Assembly (NCBI GenBank): GCA_020344215.1
Contig: CP070815.1
Span: 3,531,015-3,593,410, forward strand
Direction: 5' to 3'
Origin: Gemmatimonadota bacterium
GTDB taxonomy: Bacteria > Gemmatimonadota > Gemmatimonadetes > Palauibacterales > KS3-K002
DNA length: 62,396 nt
Position numbers and translations under genes: made by a program. Under the pieces are notes generated by a model. That model saw nothing but the letters and a program-made list of their open reading frames with translations. It was not told the origin of the DNA and ran no database searches. Of the stretch, positions 7,857 to 16,881 are shown piece after piece (within the stretch, counting starts at the first letter, position 1; each line of letters begins with the position of its first letter).

Positions 7857-10019
7857 TCAGTTGGCCGCATCCTCCCCTAATCGAATCCCCAGATTCTTCA
7901 CGAGGAACGCCCAGCGGTCCGCCTGCTCTTCGATGATCATGGCCGTCGGCTTGCCGCTGCCATGGCCCGCCTTGGTCTGGATGCGGATCAGCACCGGCGC
8001 CTCGCCCATCTGCATCTCCTGCAAGCGGGCGGCGAACTTGAACGAGTGGCCCGGCACGACCCGGTCGTCATGGTCGGACGTGGTGACCATGGTCGCCGGA
8101 TAGTCGTGGGGATGCAGGTTGTGATAGGGCGAGTAGGCGTACAGGTACCTGAATCCTTCCGCGTCATCGGAAGAGCCGTAGTCGGAGGTCCAGGCCCAGC
8201 CGATGGTGAACTCGTGGAAGCGGAGCATATCCATGACGCCGACGGCCGGCAGCGTCGCGCCGAACAGCTCGGGCCGCTGCACCATCACCGCGCCGACCAG
8301 CAGGCCGCCGTTCGACGCCCCGGCGATGGCCAGCTTCGAAGGCTGTGTGTAGCCCTCATCGATCAGGTACTCGGCCGCGGCGACGAAGTCGTCGAAGACG
8401 TTCTGCTTGCGCTCCTTCGTGCCCGCCAGATGCCACTCCTCGCCGTACTCGCCGCCGCCCCGCAGGTTGGCCGACGCGTAGACGCCACCCATCTCCAGCC
8501 ACACCAGGATGCTAGTGGAGAAGTTGGGCCGGCGGCTGCTGTTGAAGCCGCCGTAGCCGTAGAGGTACGTCGGGTTCGTGCCGTCGAGCGCGATCCCCTT
8601 CTTATAGGTCAAGAACATCGGCACGCTTGTACCGTCGCGCGAAGTGTAAAAGACCTGCCTGGTCTCGTAGCCGCTGGCATCGAAATCGACGTTCGGCGCC
8701 CGGAGGACCGTGCTCTCACCCGTCTCGAAGTCATAGCGAAAGATCGTGGACGGGTAGAGGAACGAGCTGAACTCGTAGAACGCCTCGCTGTCCTCCCGCT
8801 CGCCGCTGAACCGGCGGACAGAACCGAGGGTAGGCAGCTCGAGCTCTTTGTCGAACGTGCCGTCCAAGGCGTAGATTGAGATCTGGGTCTGGGCGTCGTG
8901 CATGTAGCGGGCGACGAACTGGTTGTTCACGATGCGGACGCTCTCCAGAACGTCGTCTTTCTCGGGGATGATCGTCTTCCAGTTCTCCGGCGCCGGGTTC
9001 GCGGCGTCCACGGCGATCAGACGATACTTCGGCGCGTCGAGGTTGGTGAGGAAATAGAACGTCGTTCCGTCGTTGTCGACGAAATCGTAGTTGGCCTCGA
9101 ACTCGGGTAGCAGCTCGACCACCTCCGCGTCCAGCCGCGGGCTCAGCGGATCGCCGAGATCCTTGTAGAAGACGGCATTGTCGCCGGAGCTGCTCGCCCA
9201 GACGCTCATGATGACATAGCGGCCATCGTCGGTGACGTACCCGCCGAAGCCCCAATCCGGCTGGTCGGGACGCTCGTAGATCAGCTGGTCCTCCGACTGC
9301 CGTGTTCCTACCCGGTGGTAGTAGATCTTCTGGTTGCGATTCATCGCCTCGTAGGCATCGCCCGCTACCGGCTCGGGATAGCGGTTGTAGAAGAACCCGA
9401 CCCCGTCGTGCGTCCACGACGCGCCCCCGAACTTGATCCAGCGCAGGTGGTCATCCAGATCCGCGCCGGTCTCGAGGTCGCGCACGAAGAGCTCGCGCCA
9501 GTCGGACCCGCTGGTGGCGACGCTGTAGACCATCAGCCGGCCGTCCTCGGTGATGTCCGACAGGTCGGCGAAGACGGTACCGTCCTCGGAGAGCTTGTTG
9601 GGGTCGAGGATGACGACGGGCTCCGAGTCGAGCGTTTCCTGCATATAGTAGACCGGCTGGTTCTGCAGGCCGTCGTTCTTGGAGAAGAAATAGCAGCCGC
9701 CGTCCTTCCACGGCGCGCTGTAGCGCTCGTAATTCCAGAGCTCGGTGAGCCGCTCGCGGATCCAGGCGCGCTCCGGGATCGACGCCAGGTAGGCGAACGT
9801 CACCTCGTTCTGTAACTCGACCCACGCTTTCGTCTCGTCGGAATCCACATCCTCGAGCCAGCGGTAGGGGTCGGGGACGATGGTACCGTGGTAGTTGTCG
9901 ACGTGATCGATCTTACGGGTCTGCGGGTACCCGACCTGCGCCTGCGCCTGCGCCGCCAGCGCGACGAGCAGCGCGAAGACCGCCGGGGTGACCTTTCTTA
10001 CTGACGTACGTGCTCCCAT
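7857..10019 (-). CDS. Exported prolyl oligopeptidase (family S9A)
   Basis: A 720-residue serine peptidase that cuts short proline-containing peptides after proline. The ATG at 10019 has GAGAGGTGAG immediately upstream; an in-frame TTG 18 bp earlier is rejected. A signal peptide ending near AQAQ predicts export. The N-terminal catalytic-cap segment (YPQTRKIDHVDNYHG, DPYRWLED) is followed by the seven-bladed propeller and the alpha/beta-hydrolase domain with Ser in GASNGG (about residue 569), Asp in DHDDRV (about 654) and His in KAGHGSG (about 686). All family hallmarks are present and the length is typical (about 700). It probably serves peptide scavenging. It stands alone, flanked by hairpins. 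Confidence 0.95.
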   Translation of the reverse strand: MGARTSVRKVTPAVFALLVALAAQAQAQVGYPQTRKIDHVDNYHGTIVPDPYRWLEDVDSDETKAWVELQNEVTFAYLASIPERAWIRERLTELWNYERYSAPWKDGGCYFFSKNDGLQNQPVYYMQETLDSEPVVILDPNKLSEDGTVFADLSDITEDGRLMVYSVATSGSDWRELFVRDLETGADLDDHLRWIKFGGASWTHDGVGFFYNRYPEPVAGDAYEAMNRNQKIYYHRVGTRQSEDQLIYERPDQPDWGFGGYVTDDGRYVIMSVWASSSGDNAVFYKDLGDPLSPRLDAEVVELLPEFEANYDFVDNDGTTFYFLTNLDAPKYRLIAVDAANPAPENWKTIIPEKDDVLESVRIVNNQFVARYMHDAQTQISIYALDGTFDKELELPTLGSVRRFSGEREDSEAFYEFSSFLYPSTIFRYDFETGESTVLRAPNVDFDASGYETRQVFYTSRDGTSVPMFLTYKKGIALDGTNPTYLYGYGGFNSSRRPNFSTSILVWLEMGGVYASANLRGGGEYGEEWHLAGTKERKQNVFDDFVAAAEYLIDEGYTQPSKLAIAGASNGGLLVGAVMVQRPELFGATLPAVGVMDMLRFHEFTIGWAWTSDYGSSDDAEGFRYLYAYSPYHNLHPHDYPATMVTTSDHDDRVVPGHSFKFAARLQEMQMGEAPVLIRIQTKAGHGSGKPTAMIIEEQADRWAFLVKNLGIRLGEDAAN

Positions 10020-10089
10020 ACTCACCTCTCGGGCCAAAGTTCTCTTGCTGTGCGGGGCTGATCCGATTGGAGGGGGATCCTATGCGCCG

Positions 10090-10119
10090 GCCCCCGGCCG
10101 GTCAACGCCGGCCGGGGGC
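10090..10119. terminator. GC-rich hairpin between VOC lipoprotein and prolyl oligopeptidase genes
   Basis: A perfect 12-bp stem (GCCCCCGGCCGG with CCGGCCGGGGGC) and a six-base loop, placed 18 bp after the stop of the upstream VOC lipoprotein gene. No U-tract follows, but position and stability suggest a transcription end or processing hairpin. Confidence 0.5.
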
Positions 10120-10136
10120 AGCAGGCTGAAGCGTAG

Positions 10137-11150
10137 CTAAGATGGCTGCTCGAACAGCTCGATCCACAGACCATGGGCCACCGGGGGTTGGACGAGGACG
10201 GCATCCCCGTGGAGCCCATCGTACGGCAGGAACTTGCGCCAGACGGGGGGCGACACCACCTCGCGTAGCTTCGCCAGGTCGGCGACCCGCACGCTCACGC
10301 CCATCACACCCTCGCCGCGCCGTTGGAGGAAGCGGGCCACGAATGTCTCGTCATCGCCGGGCGCCATGAGCAAGATCTCGCCGTGCCCGGTCTTGATATC
10401 GCGCACCGTGTCGCCGAAGAAGTAGCGGTCCGGGGTCGCGCCACGGGTGAAGCCCAGCGACTCGTACGCCGCCGTCGCCATCTCCAGGTCGTTCACCGCC
10501 ATCCAGACCGCCTGGATGCCTAGGGCGCCGTTGGGGTGCGACCAGTAGTGCGTCGGCGCGAGATCCGGATGCTCCTGCGCCATCCAGTTCAGCACAGAGT
10601 CGTCGTACTCGATGAAGAAGATGGCGTTCGCCGGGACGACCGGTTCCCTGAAGACCACGTAGTGCCACACGTCAGGTGGCGGCTCGTCCATCCCCGCCAG
10701 GATGACCGAGCCACCCAGCGGGCCCATGATCTGGAAGCCGCGTGCCGTGAGGTACTCGGCGGTGCGCTCCGCCGACGCGACGTCGAGGCCCAGGTACATA
10801 GCCCCTTCGTGCTCCTCAAGGAACGGCGGCAACTGCGGCATGATCTGCGCCGCCTGCTCGGGATCTGTAACGGTTACGAGCTCGATGTAGGTCGTGTCGG
10901 AGAGCCAGAACTCGGTGTTCTCGAGCCCGGGGATCTCGCCGCGGGGCGCCCGGCTGAAGCCGAGCGAGTCGACGAAGAAGTTCTGGCTGGCATCGAGGTC
11001 GCGTACCGCAACGACCACGTGGTCGATCCCTTTGCCTGTTCCGAGCAGCGACTCGGCCGCGCCGAGATCCGCCTCTTCCCCGCCCCGCTCGCCGCAGGCG
11101 GAAAGCGCCAGGCAGCAAGCCAGCACGGACCAGAACCCTAGCTTCGTCAT
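10137..11150 (-). CDS. VOC/glyoxalase-fold lipoprotein
   Basis: A 337-residue protein. The ATG at 11150 is preceded by GAGGAGG and begins a lipoprotein signal peptide (SACG lipobox); the longer in-frame ORF upstream is not needed. Two VOC-like modules follow: residues about 40-160 (GIDHVVVAVRDL, NFFVDSLGF, a Glyoxalase_3-like start) and about 200-330 (AVWMAVNDLE, YESLGF, GVSVRVADL). The VOC fold binds a metal ion and small substrates; some expected metal ligands cannot be confirmed by eye. Export of a VOC protein is uncommon, so its substrate is probably periplasmic. Transcription is divergent from the DUF4412-like gene. Confidence 0.8.
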   Translation of the reverse strand: MTKLGFWSVLACCLALSACGERGGEEADLGAAESLLGTGKGIDHVVVAVRDLDASQNFFVDSLGFSRAPRGEIPGLENTEFWLSDTTYIELVTVTDPEQAAQIMPQLPPFLEEHEGAMYLGLDVASAERTAEYLTARGFQIMGPLGGSVILAGMDEPPPDVWHYVVFREPVVPANAIFFIEYDDSVLNWMAQEHPDLAPTHYWSHPNGALGIQAVWMAVNDLEMATAAYESLGFTRGATPDRYFFGDTVRDIKTGHGEILLMAPGDDETFVARFLQRRGEGVMGVSVRVADLAKLREVVSPPVWRKFLPYDGLHGDAVLVQPPVAHGLWIELFEQPS

Positions 11151-11367
11151 CGCCGGACCTCCTCGATACTCGAGTCGCAGCACCAGTAGGGCGCGCCTAC
11201 GTAGCGGCCGCGCCCCCGCGGGCCCACAAGCTACGCCAGGCGCTTGGGCTCTGTCGAGCCCGGACACCGCCTGTTGACGGCCGCCGGCACCTCCCACTAT
11301 TAATCGTCGTTATCTTATGCGAATGTCGGCCAAGCCGGCTGCTCCAACTGTTTCTCGGGAGGCCCCA

Positions 11368-12231
11368 ATGAGACTGCCCCGCACTTATCCGCTGGCCGCG
11401 CTGCTATCCCTGCTCGCCTTACCCGCGCTCTCGTGGGCCCAAGGCTTCGAGGGCACGATCGAGACGCGCACGATCTCGGTCGATGAGGAGGCGCTCTACT
11501 ACTTCCTCGACCCGGAAGGCGAAGCCGAGGAAGAGCCGGACGTCACGAAGATCTTTGACATCCCGGTGGCGCAGATGATCGCGACCACCCCGGAGTGGGG
11601 CGAGGTCGAGGTGGAGCAGCTGACTTATCACATCAAGGGCACCATGATGCGCGTCGATGGCGGCGTCGATGAAGAGATGCCCGGCTACGCGCTGCTCGAT
11701 TTCGCCAGCGGCACGTTCCAACTCGTCAATCCGGCGGAGCGCATGGTGCTGGAGATGACGAAGGAAGACTTCGAGCAGATGAAGGAGATCGTTCCGGGGT
11801 ACGGGGAGGAGGAAGAAGAGGCGAGAGAGAAGGCACGGGTCCGCCCGCTCGGTCAGTCCAAAGAGATCAATGGGATGAGCTGCACGGCATTCGAGATCGC
11901 GTCGGGCGAGGACCTGACGATCGCCTGGGTGACGAGGGACCTCCAGGACGTCGTCGATGTCTTCCTCGAGCTCGAGTCGCGCATGAAGGGCATGGGTATG
12001 TTCGAGGAAGACGACGAGGACACCGAGGTGTTCTTGCTGGTCGCCGAGCACGGTTTCCCCGTCGTGGAGCAAACGCTCACCCAGTCCGAGTGGGGCGGTA
12101 GCACGTACGAGGTCTCCGCAGTGACGTCGGTTGAGCGAAGGTCGCTATCCGACGATCTGTTCACGGCGCCGGCTGACTACGAGCGGCGCAGCATCCTGGA
12201 GATGTTCCGGATGTTCGGCGGCGGCAACTGA
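11368..12231 (+). CDS. Exported DUF4412-like protein
   Basis: A 287-residue protein with a signal peptide cleaved near SWAQ. The ATG at 11368 follows GGGAGG; an in-frame ATG 51 bp upstream would put 17 extra residues before the signal peptide. The mature protein opens with GFEGTIETRTISVDE, repeats short beta-strand segments, is rich in Glu/Asp, and ends with a conserved-looking LSDDLFTAPADYE-type segment. This layout resembles DUF4412/LolA-like exported proteins of unknown role. It is a single gene ending at a good intrinsic terminator. Confidence 0.7.
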   Translation: MRLPRTYPLAALLSLLALPALSWAQGFEGTIETRTISVDEEALYYFLDPEGEAEEEPDVTKIFDIPVAQMIATTPEWGEVEVEQLTYHIKGTMMRVDGGVDEEMPGYALLDFASGTFQLVNPAERMVLEMTKEDFEQMKEIVPGYGEEEEEAREKARVRPLGQSKEINGMSCTAFEIASGEDLTIAWVTRDLQDVVDVFLELESRMKGMGMFEEDDEDTEVFLLVAEHGFPVVEQTLTQSEWGGSTYEVSAVTSVERRSLSDDLFTAPADYERRSILEMFRMFGGGN

Positions 12232-12268
12232 GCGCGAGTCCCACCCGACACGCCGAGCAAGGGAGAGA

Positions 12269-12301
12269 GTCGGGGGCGGTGCGATCCCGCTCCCGGCTTT
12301 T
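12269..12301 (+). terminator. Intrinsic terminator after the DUF4412-like gene
   Basis: GTCGGGGGCGG pairs with CCCGCTCCCGGC across a short loop and is followed by TTTT on the plus strand, 37 bp after the stop codon. It lies between convergent genes. Confidence 0.65.
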
Positions 12302-12303
12302 CG

Positions 12304-13731
12304 CTAGCGTCCGCGATGGAGATGTAAGCCGAGCTCGGCGATCAGTGGGTGTGCCCGGACCTCGTCGATTATCAGGCGAATCCGCCGCGCCGTCACCGTC
12401 TCGATCCTGTCCAGCTTCTTGTGCCCTATCGTCGTTCCGCTACTTACCGTCTCCCACCCGTCATCCTGCTCGACCTCGATCCGATACGCCGAGACCCTCT
12501 GCCCCAACTGGATCGGCTCCTGGATCCGCACCACGTTGAACGTCGCCCGAGCGCCGAGGTCGACCTCGAGCGTCGCGCGGGTCACCGAATCATCGGTCGC
12601 CCAGTAGGTCTCCAGGTCCCCGTCCAGAACATGGCTCGCCTCGTACCCGGCTGATCCGCCACGCACACTCGAGGCGGCCGCCCGGCCAATTGCCGCGAGG
12701 TCGGTCGCGAAGATCGCATCCAAGGCAGCTCGCAGCTCGTACAGCCGTTCGACGTCTGCCGGATCGAGGCGCCCCTCCCGGTCCGGCGGCACGTTGAGCA
12801 ACAACACGCAGTTACGCCCCACCGACTTGAAGTAGATGTCGAGCAGCACGTCCAGCGACTTGGGCTCCTCGTCCTCGTGCCAGAACCAGCCGCGCCGGAT
12901 GGAAACGTCGCATTCGCCCGGCACCCAGTCCGATCCCTCGGGGTCCCCGCTGTTCAGGTAGTCGGCCTCGGCGTTCCCTACCTCCACCCGGGAGCGATCG
13001 ATGGTCGACCAGTTGGTGGCACCGGCGAAGCCGTGCTCGTTCCCAATCCAGCGCACGTCGGGCCCCTCGTCAGAGAAGATCACGGCCCCCGGCTGGAGCT
13101 GGCGGACCAGTGACCAGTAGGCGGCGAAGTCGTAATCCATGTCGACGGCCTCGGGGCCTTTCGCTCCGTCGAACCACACCTCGGCCAGCGGCCCGTACTC
13201 CGTCAGCAGTTCCCGCAACTGGCCGATGTAGAACTCGTTGTAGGCTCGCTCGTCACCATAGCTCGGCTCGTGACGGTCCCACGGCGAGAGGTAGAGACCG
13301 AGATCGAGACCTTCGGCACGAGCGGCCTCCGCCAGCTCGCGCACAACGTCGCCGCGTCCGTTCCCCCAGGAGGCGTTCTTCACCGTGTGCTCGGTGTAGC
13401 GGCTGGGCCAGATCGCGAACCCGTCGTGATGTTTCGCCGTGAGGATCAGGGTTCGGAACCCCGTCTCGCGCGCTACCCGCGCCCACTGTGCCGCATCGAG
13501 TCGCGACGGGTTAAACGAATTCGGATCCTCATCGCCGGTCCCCCACTCGCGGCCGCTGAAGGTGTTGACGCCGAAGTGGAGGAACATAGCCATCTCCTTG
13601 CGCTGCCAATCGAGTTGGCGGCCGGTGGGAATCGGCAGGAGCGGCCGCGGTGGTGGCACCTCGTCTTGCCGGAACGGAGCGCCGGCGACCAGGAAACTCG
13701 CGGCAAGGCAAAGGAGAGCTGGAGTCCTCAT
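12304..13731 (-). CDS. Exported alpha-L-fucosidase (GH29) with C-terminal F5/8-type module
   Basis: A 475-residue enzyme; the ATG at 13731 follows GGAGGG and starts a signal peptide ending around VAGAPF. Residues about 35-360 are the GH29 barrel: FLHFGVNTF, TAKHHDGF, LSPWDRHE, and EVWFDGAKG carrying the expected nucleophile Asp. The last 110 residues (ASHVLDGDLETYWATDD, ATFNVVRI) are a discoidin/F5-8 type carbohydrate-binding module. The enzyme removes terminal alpha-L-fucose from glycans outside the cytoplasm. It is transcribed toward the DUF4412-like gene and divergent from the TolB/TPR gene 178 bp away. Its presence fits plant or algal polysaccharide scavenging. Confidence 0.92.
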   Translation of the reverse strand: MRTPALLCLAASFLVAGAPFRQDEVPPPRPLLPIPTGRQLDWQRKEMAMFLHFGVNTFSGREWGTGDEDPNSFNPSRLDAAQWARVARETGFRTLILTAKHHDGFAIWPSRYTEHTVKNASWGNGRGDVVRELAEAARAEGLDLGLYLSPWDRHEPSYGDERAYNEFYIGQLRELLTEYGPLAEVWFDGAKGPEAVDMDYDFAAYWSLVRQLQPGAVIFSDEGPDVRWIGNEHGFAGATNWSTIDRSRVEVGNAEADYLNSGDPEGSDWVPGECDVSIRRGWFWHEDEEPKSLDVLLDIYFKSVGRNCVLLLNVPPDREGRLDPADVERLYELRAALDAIFATDLAAIGRAAASSVRGGSAGYEASHVLDGDLETYWATDDSVTRATLEVDLGARATFNVVRIQEPIQLGQRVSAYRIEVEQDDGWETVSSGTTIGHKKLDRIETVTARRIRLIIDEVRAHPLIAELGLHLHRGR

Positions 13732-13909
13732 CGTAAACCCTCCGACCTCGGGAAATTCGTAGTGAGAGGTGTGGGGCAAGCAGTGGCTGCCGGCCCGTTC
13801 GCTCCGACTGAAGCTAGTCTGGGAAGTTGCCAAGGGAAAACGGGGTCCGCATCTTGTGGCGCGAGGCATCAGCCGGGATCTCCCAGAACCGAATCGGCCC
13901 AGCGCCCAC

Positions 13910-15751
13910 ATGAGCAGCTCGCCAGCCAAACGGCTGATCGTGGACTTCCACCAGCGCCCGCCATGGCAGGTGCTGGCCGTCTACCTGCTGGGCGCCGCGG
14001 CCCTGGTCGGTGGCTGGATGTTGACCGGGGGGCGCCTGCCGCTCGTCACGTCGGAACCGGAGCCGGCCTCGCTGAGCACTAGGCTGGTCGTGCTGCCGTT
14101 CGTGAACGAGGGGCTGGCGGAGGACGAGTACTTCGCCGACGGAGTCACCGAGCAGATCACGGCGCGCCTGAGCGAGATACCCGAGCTGGCTGTCATCTCG
14201 CGCACCACCGCGATCCAGTACAAGGAGTCCCCGAAGGGCCACGCCGAGATCGCGGCCGAGCTGGACGTCAAGTTCATACTGGAAGGCACCGTGCGCTGGG
14301 ATCACCCGCCCGGCGGTCCGAGCGTCGTCAGGGTAACCCCGCAGCTGATTCGCGTGTCCGACGACATCAACGTCTGGGCGGATAGCTACGACGCGGTGCT
14401 CTCCGAGATCTTCCAGGTGCAGGCAGACGTAGCGGAGAACGTGGCGCTGGCCCTCGATATCGTGCTGCTCGAGCCGCAACGCCGGACGATCCGGGCACGC
14501 CCTACCGATAACCTCGAGGCGTACGACGCCTACCTGCGCGGCAACGACTACTACAGCCGGCGCTTCGTCGAAGAGGACACGTGGCGCGCGGTCGCGATGT
14601 ACGAGCGGGCGATTGAGCTCGACCCCGGGTTCGCGCACGCCTACGCCGCGCTGGCGCGCGCACTCGTCTGGCTCAACCAGCAGTTCGAGCGTGCCAGCGC
14701 GCTGCCCCGAGCGCGGGCGGCCGTCGACGAGGCGCTGCGATTGGCGCCTGACCTGGCCGAAGCGCACATGGCGCTCGGCGACTACTTCTACTACGGGCAG
14801 CTCGACTTCGAGCAGGCGCTGGAGCAGTACGAGTGGGTGCGGCGGCGCCAGCCGGGCAACTCCGACGCGGTAGCGCTGATCGCCTGGATCCAAAGGCGCC
14901 AGGGCAACTGGGAGAGGTCAATCAATGATGCGCAGCGGGCACTGGAACTCGACCCGCTGAACACCGTCTGGCTCATCGGTCAGGCTCAAAACTTCTTTTA
15001 CACGCGTCAGTACGAGCTGGCGGAGCCGTTCTTCCTGCGCGCCATCGCGAACGCCCCGGACGTGCCGTACTACTACCGCTGGGCGGCCTGGTACTACCTG
15101 GCCAGGGATGGCACGCCCGACAGGGCGCGCCGGCTGCTCGAGCAGGCCTTCTTCAGGATCGACCCGGGGCAGCTGCTGTTGGGGGGCGAGTCTTCCTGGA
15201 TCATCCTCCACGTCTTCGGCGAGGACTACGCGCCGGCGCTCGAGCGCTTGAGCCCCGACTCCGCGGAAGTCGACGCCGGCTACTACTACCTGGCCAGAGG
15301 GTACCTCAGTGCCCAGCGGGGGGACGACGATCAGGCCCGCGCCTTCTACGACTCGGCGCGCGTGGTGTTCGAGGCGCGGGTCCGCGAGGGACAAGAGCGT
15401 TTCGCGCCGCACAGCGCGCTTGGCCTCGCCTACGCGGGACTCGGTCGGAAAGCGGAGGCGATCCGCGAAGGTGAGCTGGCTGTAGAGGCCGTGCCCGTCT
15501 CGTTGGACGCGATGGTGGGACCCGACAGGGTCCGGGACCTGGCCCGCATCCACGCCACAGTCGGCGAGCACGAGGCTGCGATCGACCAGCTCGAGTACCT
15601 GCTATCGATCCCGTCGGAGATCTCGCCCGCACTGCTGCGCGTCGATCCGTTCTGGGACCCGCTCCGCTCCAGCCCCCGCTTCCAGATGCTCCTGGAGATG
15701 GACGGCTGGGTCGGGCGCGAGCGCAGCGACCCGCGGCGTATCACGATCTGA
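13910..15751 (+). CDS. TolB/FlgO-domain TPR membrane protein (copy A)
   Basis: A 613-residue protein: a short cytoplasmic start, one transmembrane helix (VLAVYLLGAAALVGG), then a TolB/FlgO-like N-terminal domain with the pattern VVLPF, EDEYFADGVTEQI, ELAVISRTTAIQYK, VKFILEGTVRW and LWADSYD-like WADSYD, followed from about residue 220 by eight or more TPR repeats. In related proteins this domain pair is often joined to an adenylate-cyclase or winged-helix regulator; none is seen here. It is one of four such proteins in the window (see 45521, 52595 and 54415) and is the most divergent. It probably acts as a membrane scaffold or sensor with its bulk in the periplasm. Alternative upstream starts overlap the fucosidase promoter region. 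Confidence 0.82.
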   Translation: MSSSPAKRLIVDFHQRPPWQVLAVYLLGAAALVGGWMLTGGRLPLVTSEPEPASLSTRLVVLPFVNEGLAEDEYFADGVTEQITARLSEIPELAVISRTTAIQYKESPKGHAEIAAELDVKFILEGTVRWDHPPGGPSVVRVTPQLIRVSDDINVWADSYDAVLSEIFQVQADVAENVALALDIVLLEPQRRTIRARPTDNLEAYDAYLRGNDYYSRRFVEEDTWRAVAMYERAIELDPGFAHAYAALARALVWLNQQFERASALPRARAAVDEALRLAPDLAEAHMALGDYFYYGQLDFEQALEQYEWVRRRQPGNSDAVALIAWIQRRQGNWERSINDAQRALELDPLNTVWLIGQAQNFFYTRQYELAEPFFLRAIANAPDVPYYYRWAAWYYLARDGTPDRARRLLEQAFFRIDPGQLLLGGESSWIILHVFGEDYAPALERLSPDSAEVDAGYYYLARGYLSAQRGDDDQARAFYDSARVVFEARVREGQERFAPHSALGLAYAGLGRKAEAIREGELAVEAVPVSLDAMVGPDRVRDLARIHATVGEHEAAIDQLEYLLSIPSEISPALLRVDPFWDPLRSSPRFQMLLEMDGWVGRERSDPRRITI

Positions 15752-15863
15752 CGGCCGGCGGCGTTGATTCAGTCTCGGCCGGGTCCCATCTTGTCATCCG
15801 GTAGACCCTCCTCGGCCTGATAGCCCCGCAGGTTCCATCTAGCGCACGTCGCTGGAGGTTAGG

Positions 15864-16802
15864 ATGATGACGCGACATGTGAACCGAACGCCGGGCACCT
15901 CCCGGGCAATACTGCTGGGCGCCCTCGTGGCCGCCGTGCCGCTCGTCGCTCTCATGATCGCGAGCGGGAGCGAGCGTCCAGCGAGCGCACAGCAGAGCGA
16001 CGGCAACTGGCTGATCGAGCTGTTCGACCACCGCGGCGCGGACATCGGCGCGGGTATCCCGATGTGGGGCTACTCGGCGTTCATCCGCTACGAGGGTCAC
16101 ACGATCCTGTTCGACGGCGGGACCAGCGCCCGGGTGCTCGAGCACAACGCCAAGACCTATGGGGTGGACTTGGCCGAGGTCGATTTCGCGGTGCTCTCCC
16201 ACAGCCACGGCGACCACACGGCCGGGCTCGACTACCTGCTGGAAGTGAATCCGTCGGTCCGCCTCTACGTTCCGGAGGACGGGTACCTGGGTTACAACAC
16301 TCAGGAAGGGCGCGAGTACCGGCCCGGCTATCGGTATGCGACCGATAACATGGAGTTCGTGAGCGCGAACGCCGAGATCGAAGAGGGGGTCCACCTCATC
16401 TTCACAACGTCACCGCACATGGGCTACTTCTACCGCTACCCGCCGTACCAGGACGAGCCGCGCCTCAACAACCTGCCGGAGCTATCGCTCGCCCTCGAGA
16501 CGGAGAGCGGTGATTTAGTGGTGATCTCCGGCTGCTCGCACAGCGGTATCGAAGAGATCGTCAAGGAGTCGAAGCGAACAACGGGCGCCGAGGTGGCGCT
16601 GGTCACCGGCGGCTTTCACCTCGGGCCTTACTCCGCTGAGTACATCAGAGACCTCGCGCGTACGCTGAAAGACGAGCTGGCAGTGCGCCGCGCAGGAGCT
16701 ACCCACTGCACGGGCGACGAGGGGGTCGCGATCTTCGAGGAGGTCTACGGCGAGTACTGCGTCAAGGCGGGGCTGGGCACGCGAATCGCATTCCCCGACT
16801 AG
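15864..16802 (+). CDS. Exported metallo-beta-lactamase-fold hydrolase, MptE/RFA-P-synthase-like
   Basis: A 312-residue protein with GGAGG 5 bases before the ATG and a signal sequence (ILLGALVAAVPLVALM, cleaved near ASAQ). The mature part is a metallo-beta-lactamase fold with the metal motif SHSHGDHTAG, a second His in GCSHSG, GGFHLG and a last His in THCTGDEG. This set is typical of the family called 7,8-dihydropterin-6-methyl-4-(ribofuranosyl)aminobenzene-phosphate synthase in methanogens; bacterial homologues are mostly uncharacterised hydrolases. Export argues against a pterin pathway role here. It converges on the polysaccharide deacetylase gene. Confidence 0.85.
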   Translation: MMTRHVNRTPGTSRAILLGALVAAVPLVALMIASGSERPASAQQSDGNWLIELFDHRGADIGAGIPMWGYSAFIRYEGHTILFDGGTSARVLEHNAKTYGVDLAEVDFAVLSHSHGDHTAGLDYLLEVNPSVRLYVPEDGYLGYNTQEGREYRPGYRYATDNMEFVSANAEIEEGVHLIFTTSPHMGYFYRYPPYQDEPRLNNLPELSLALETESGDLVVISGCSHSGIEEIVKESKRTTGAEVALVTGGFHLGPYSAEYIRDLARTLKDELAVRRAGATHCTGDEGVAIFEEVYGEYCVKAGLGTRIAFPD

Positions 16803-16808
16803 CAGGCC

Positions 16809-16874
16809 GCTGAAAGAGAGCCCGTTGTCGCGCCGTCCGCGCGGGGTACGCGGACGCGAAACCCGCTGTTTCAG
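16809..16874. terminator. Nested inverted repeats between convergent genes
   Basis: An inner 8-bp stem CGTCCGCG/CGCGGACG (16834-16856) sits inside outer arms CTGAAA and TTTCAG. It lies between the convergent stop codons of the MBL enzyme and the polysaccharide deacetylase, so a bidirectional terminator is likely. Confidence 0.55.
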
Positions 16875-16881
16875 TCTGCCG

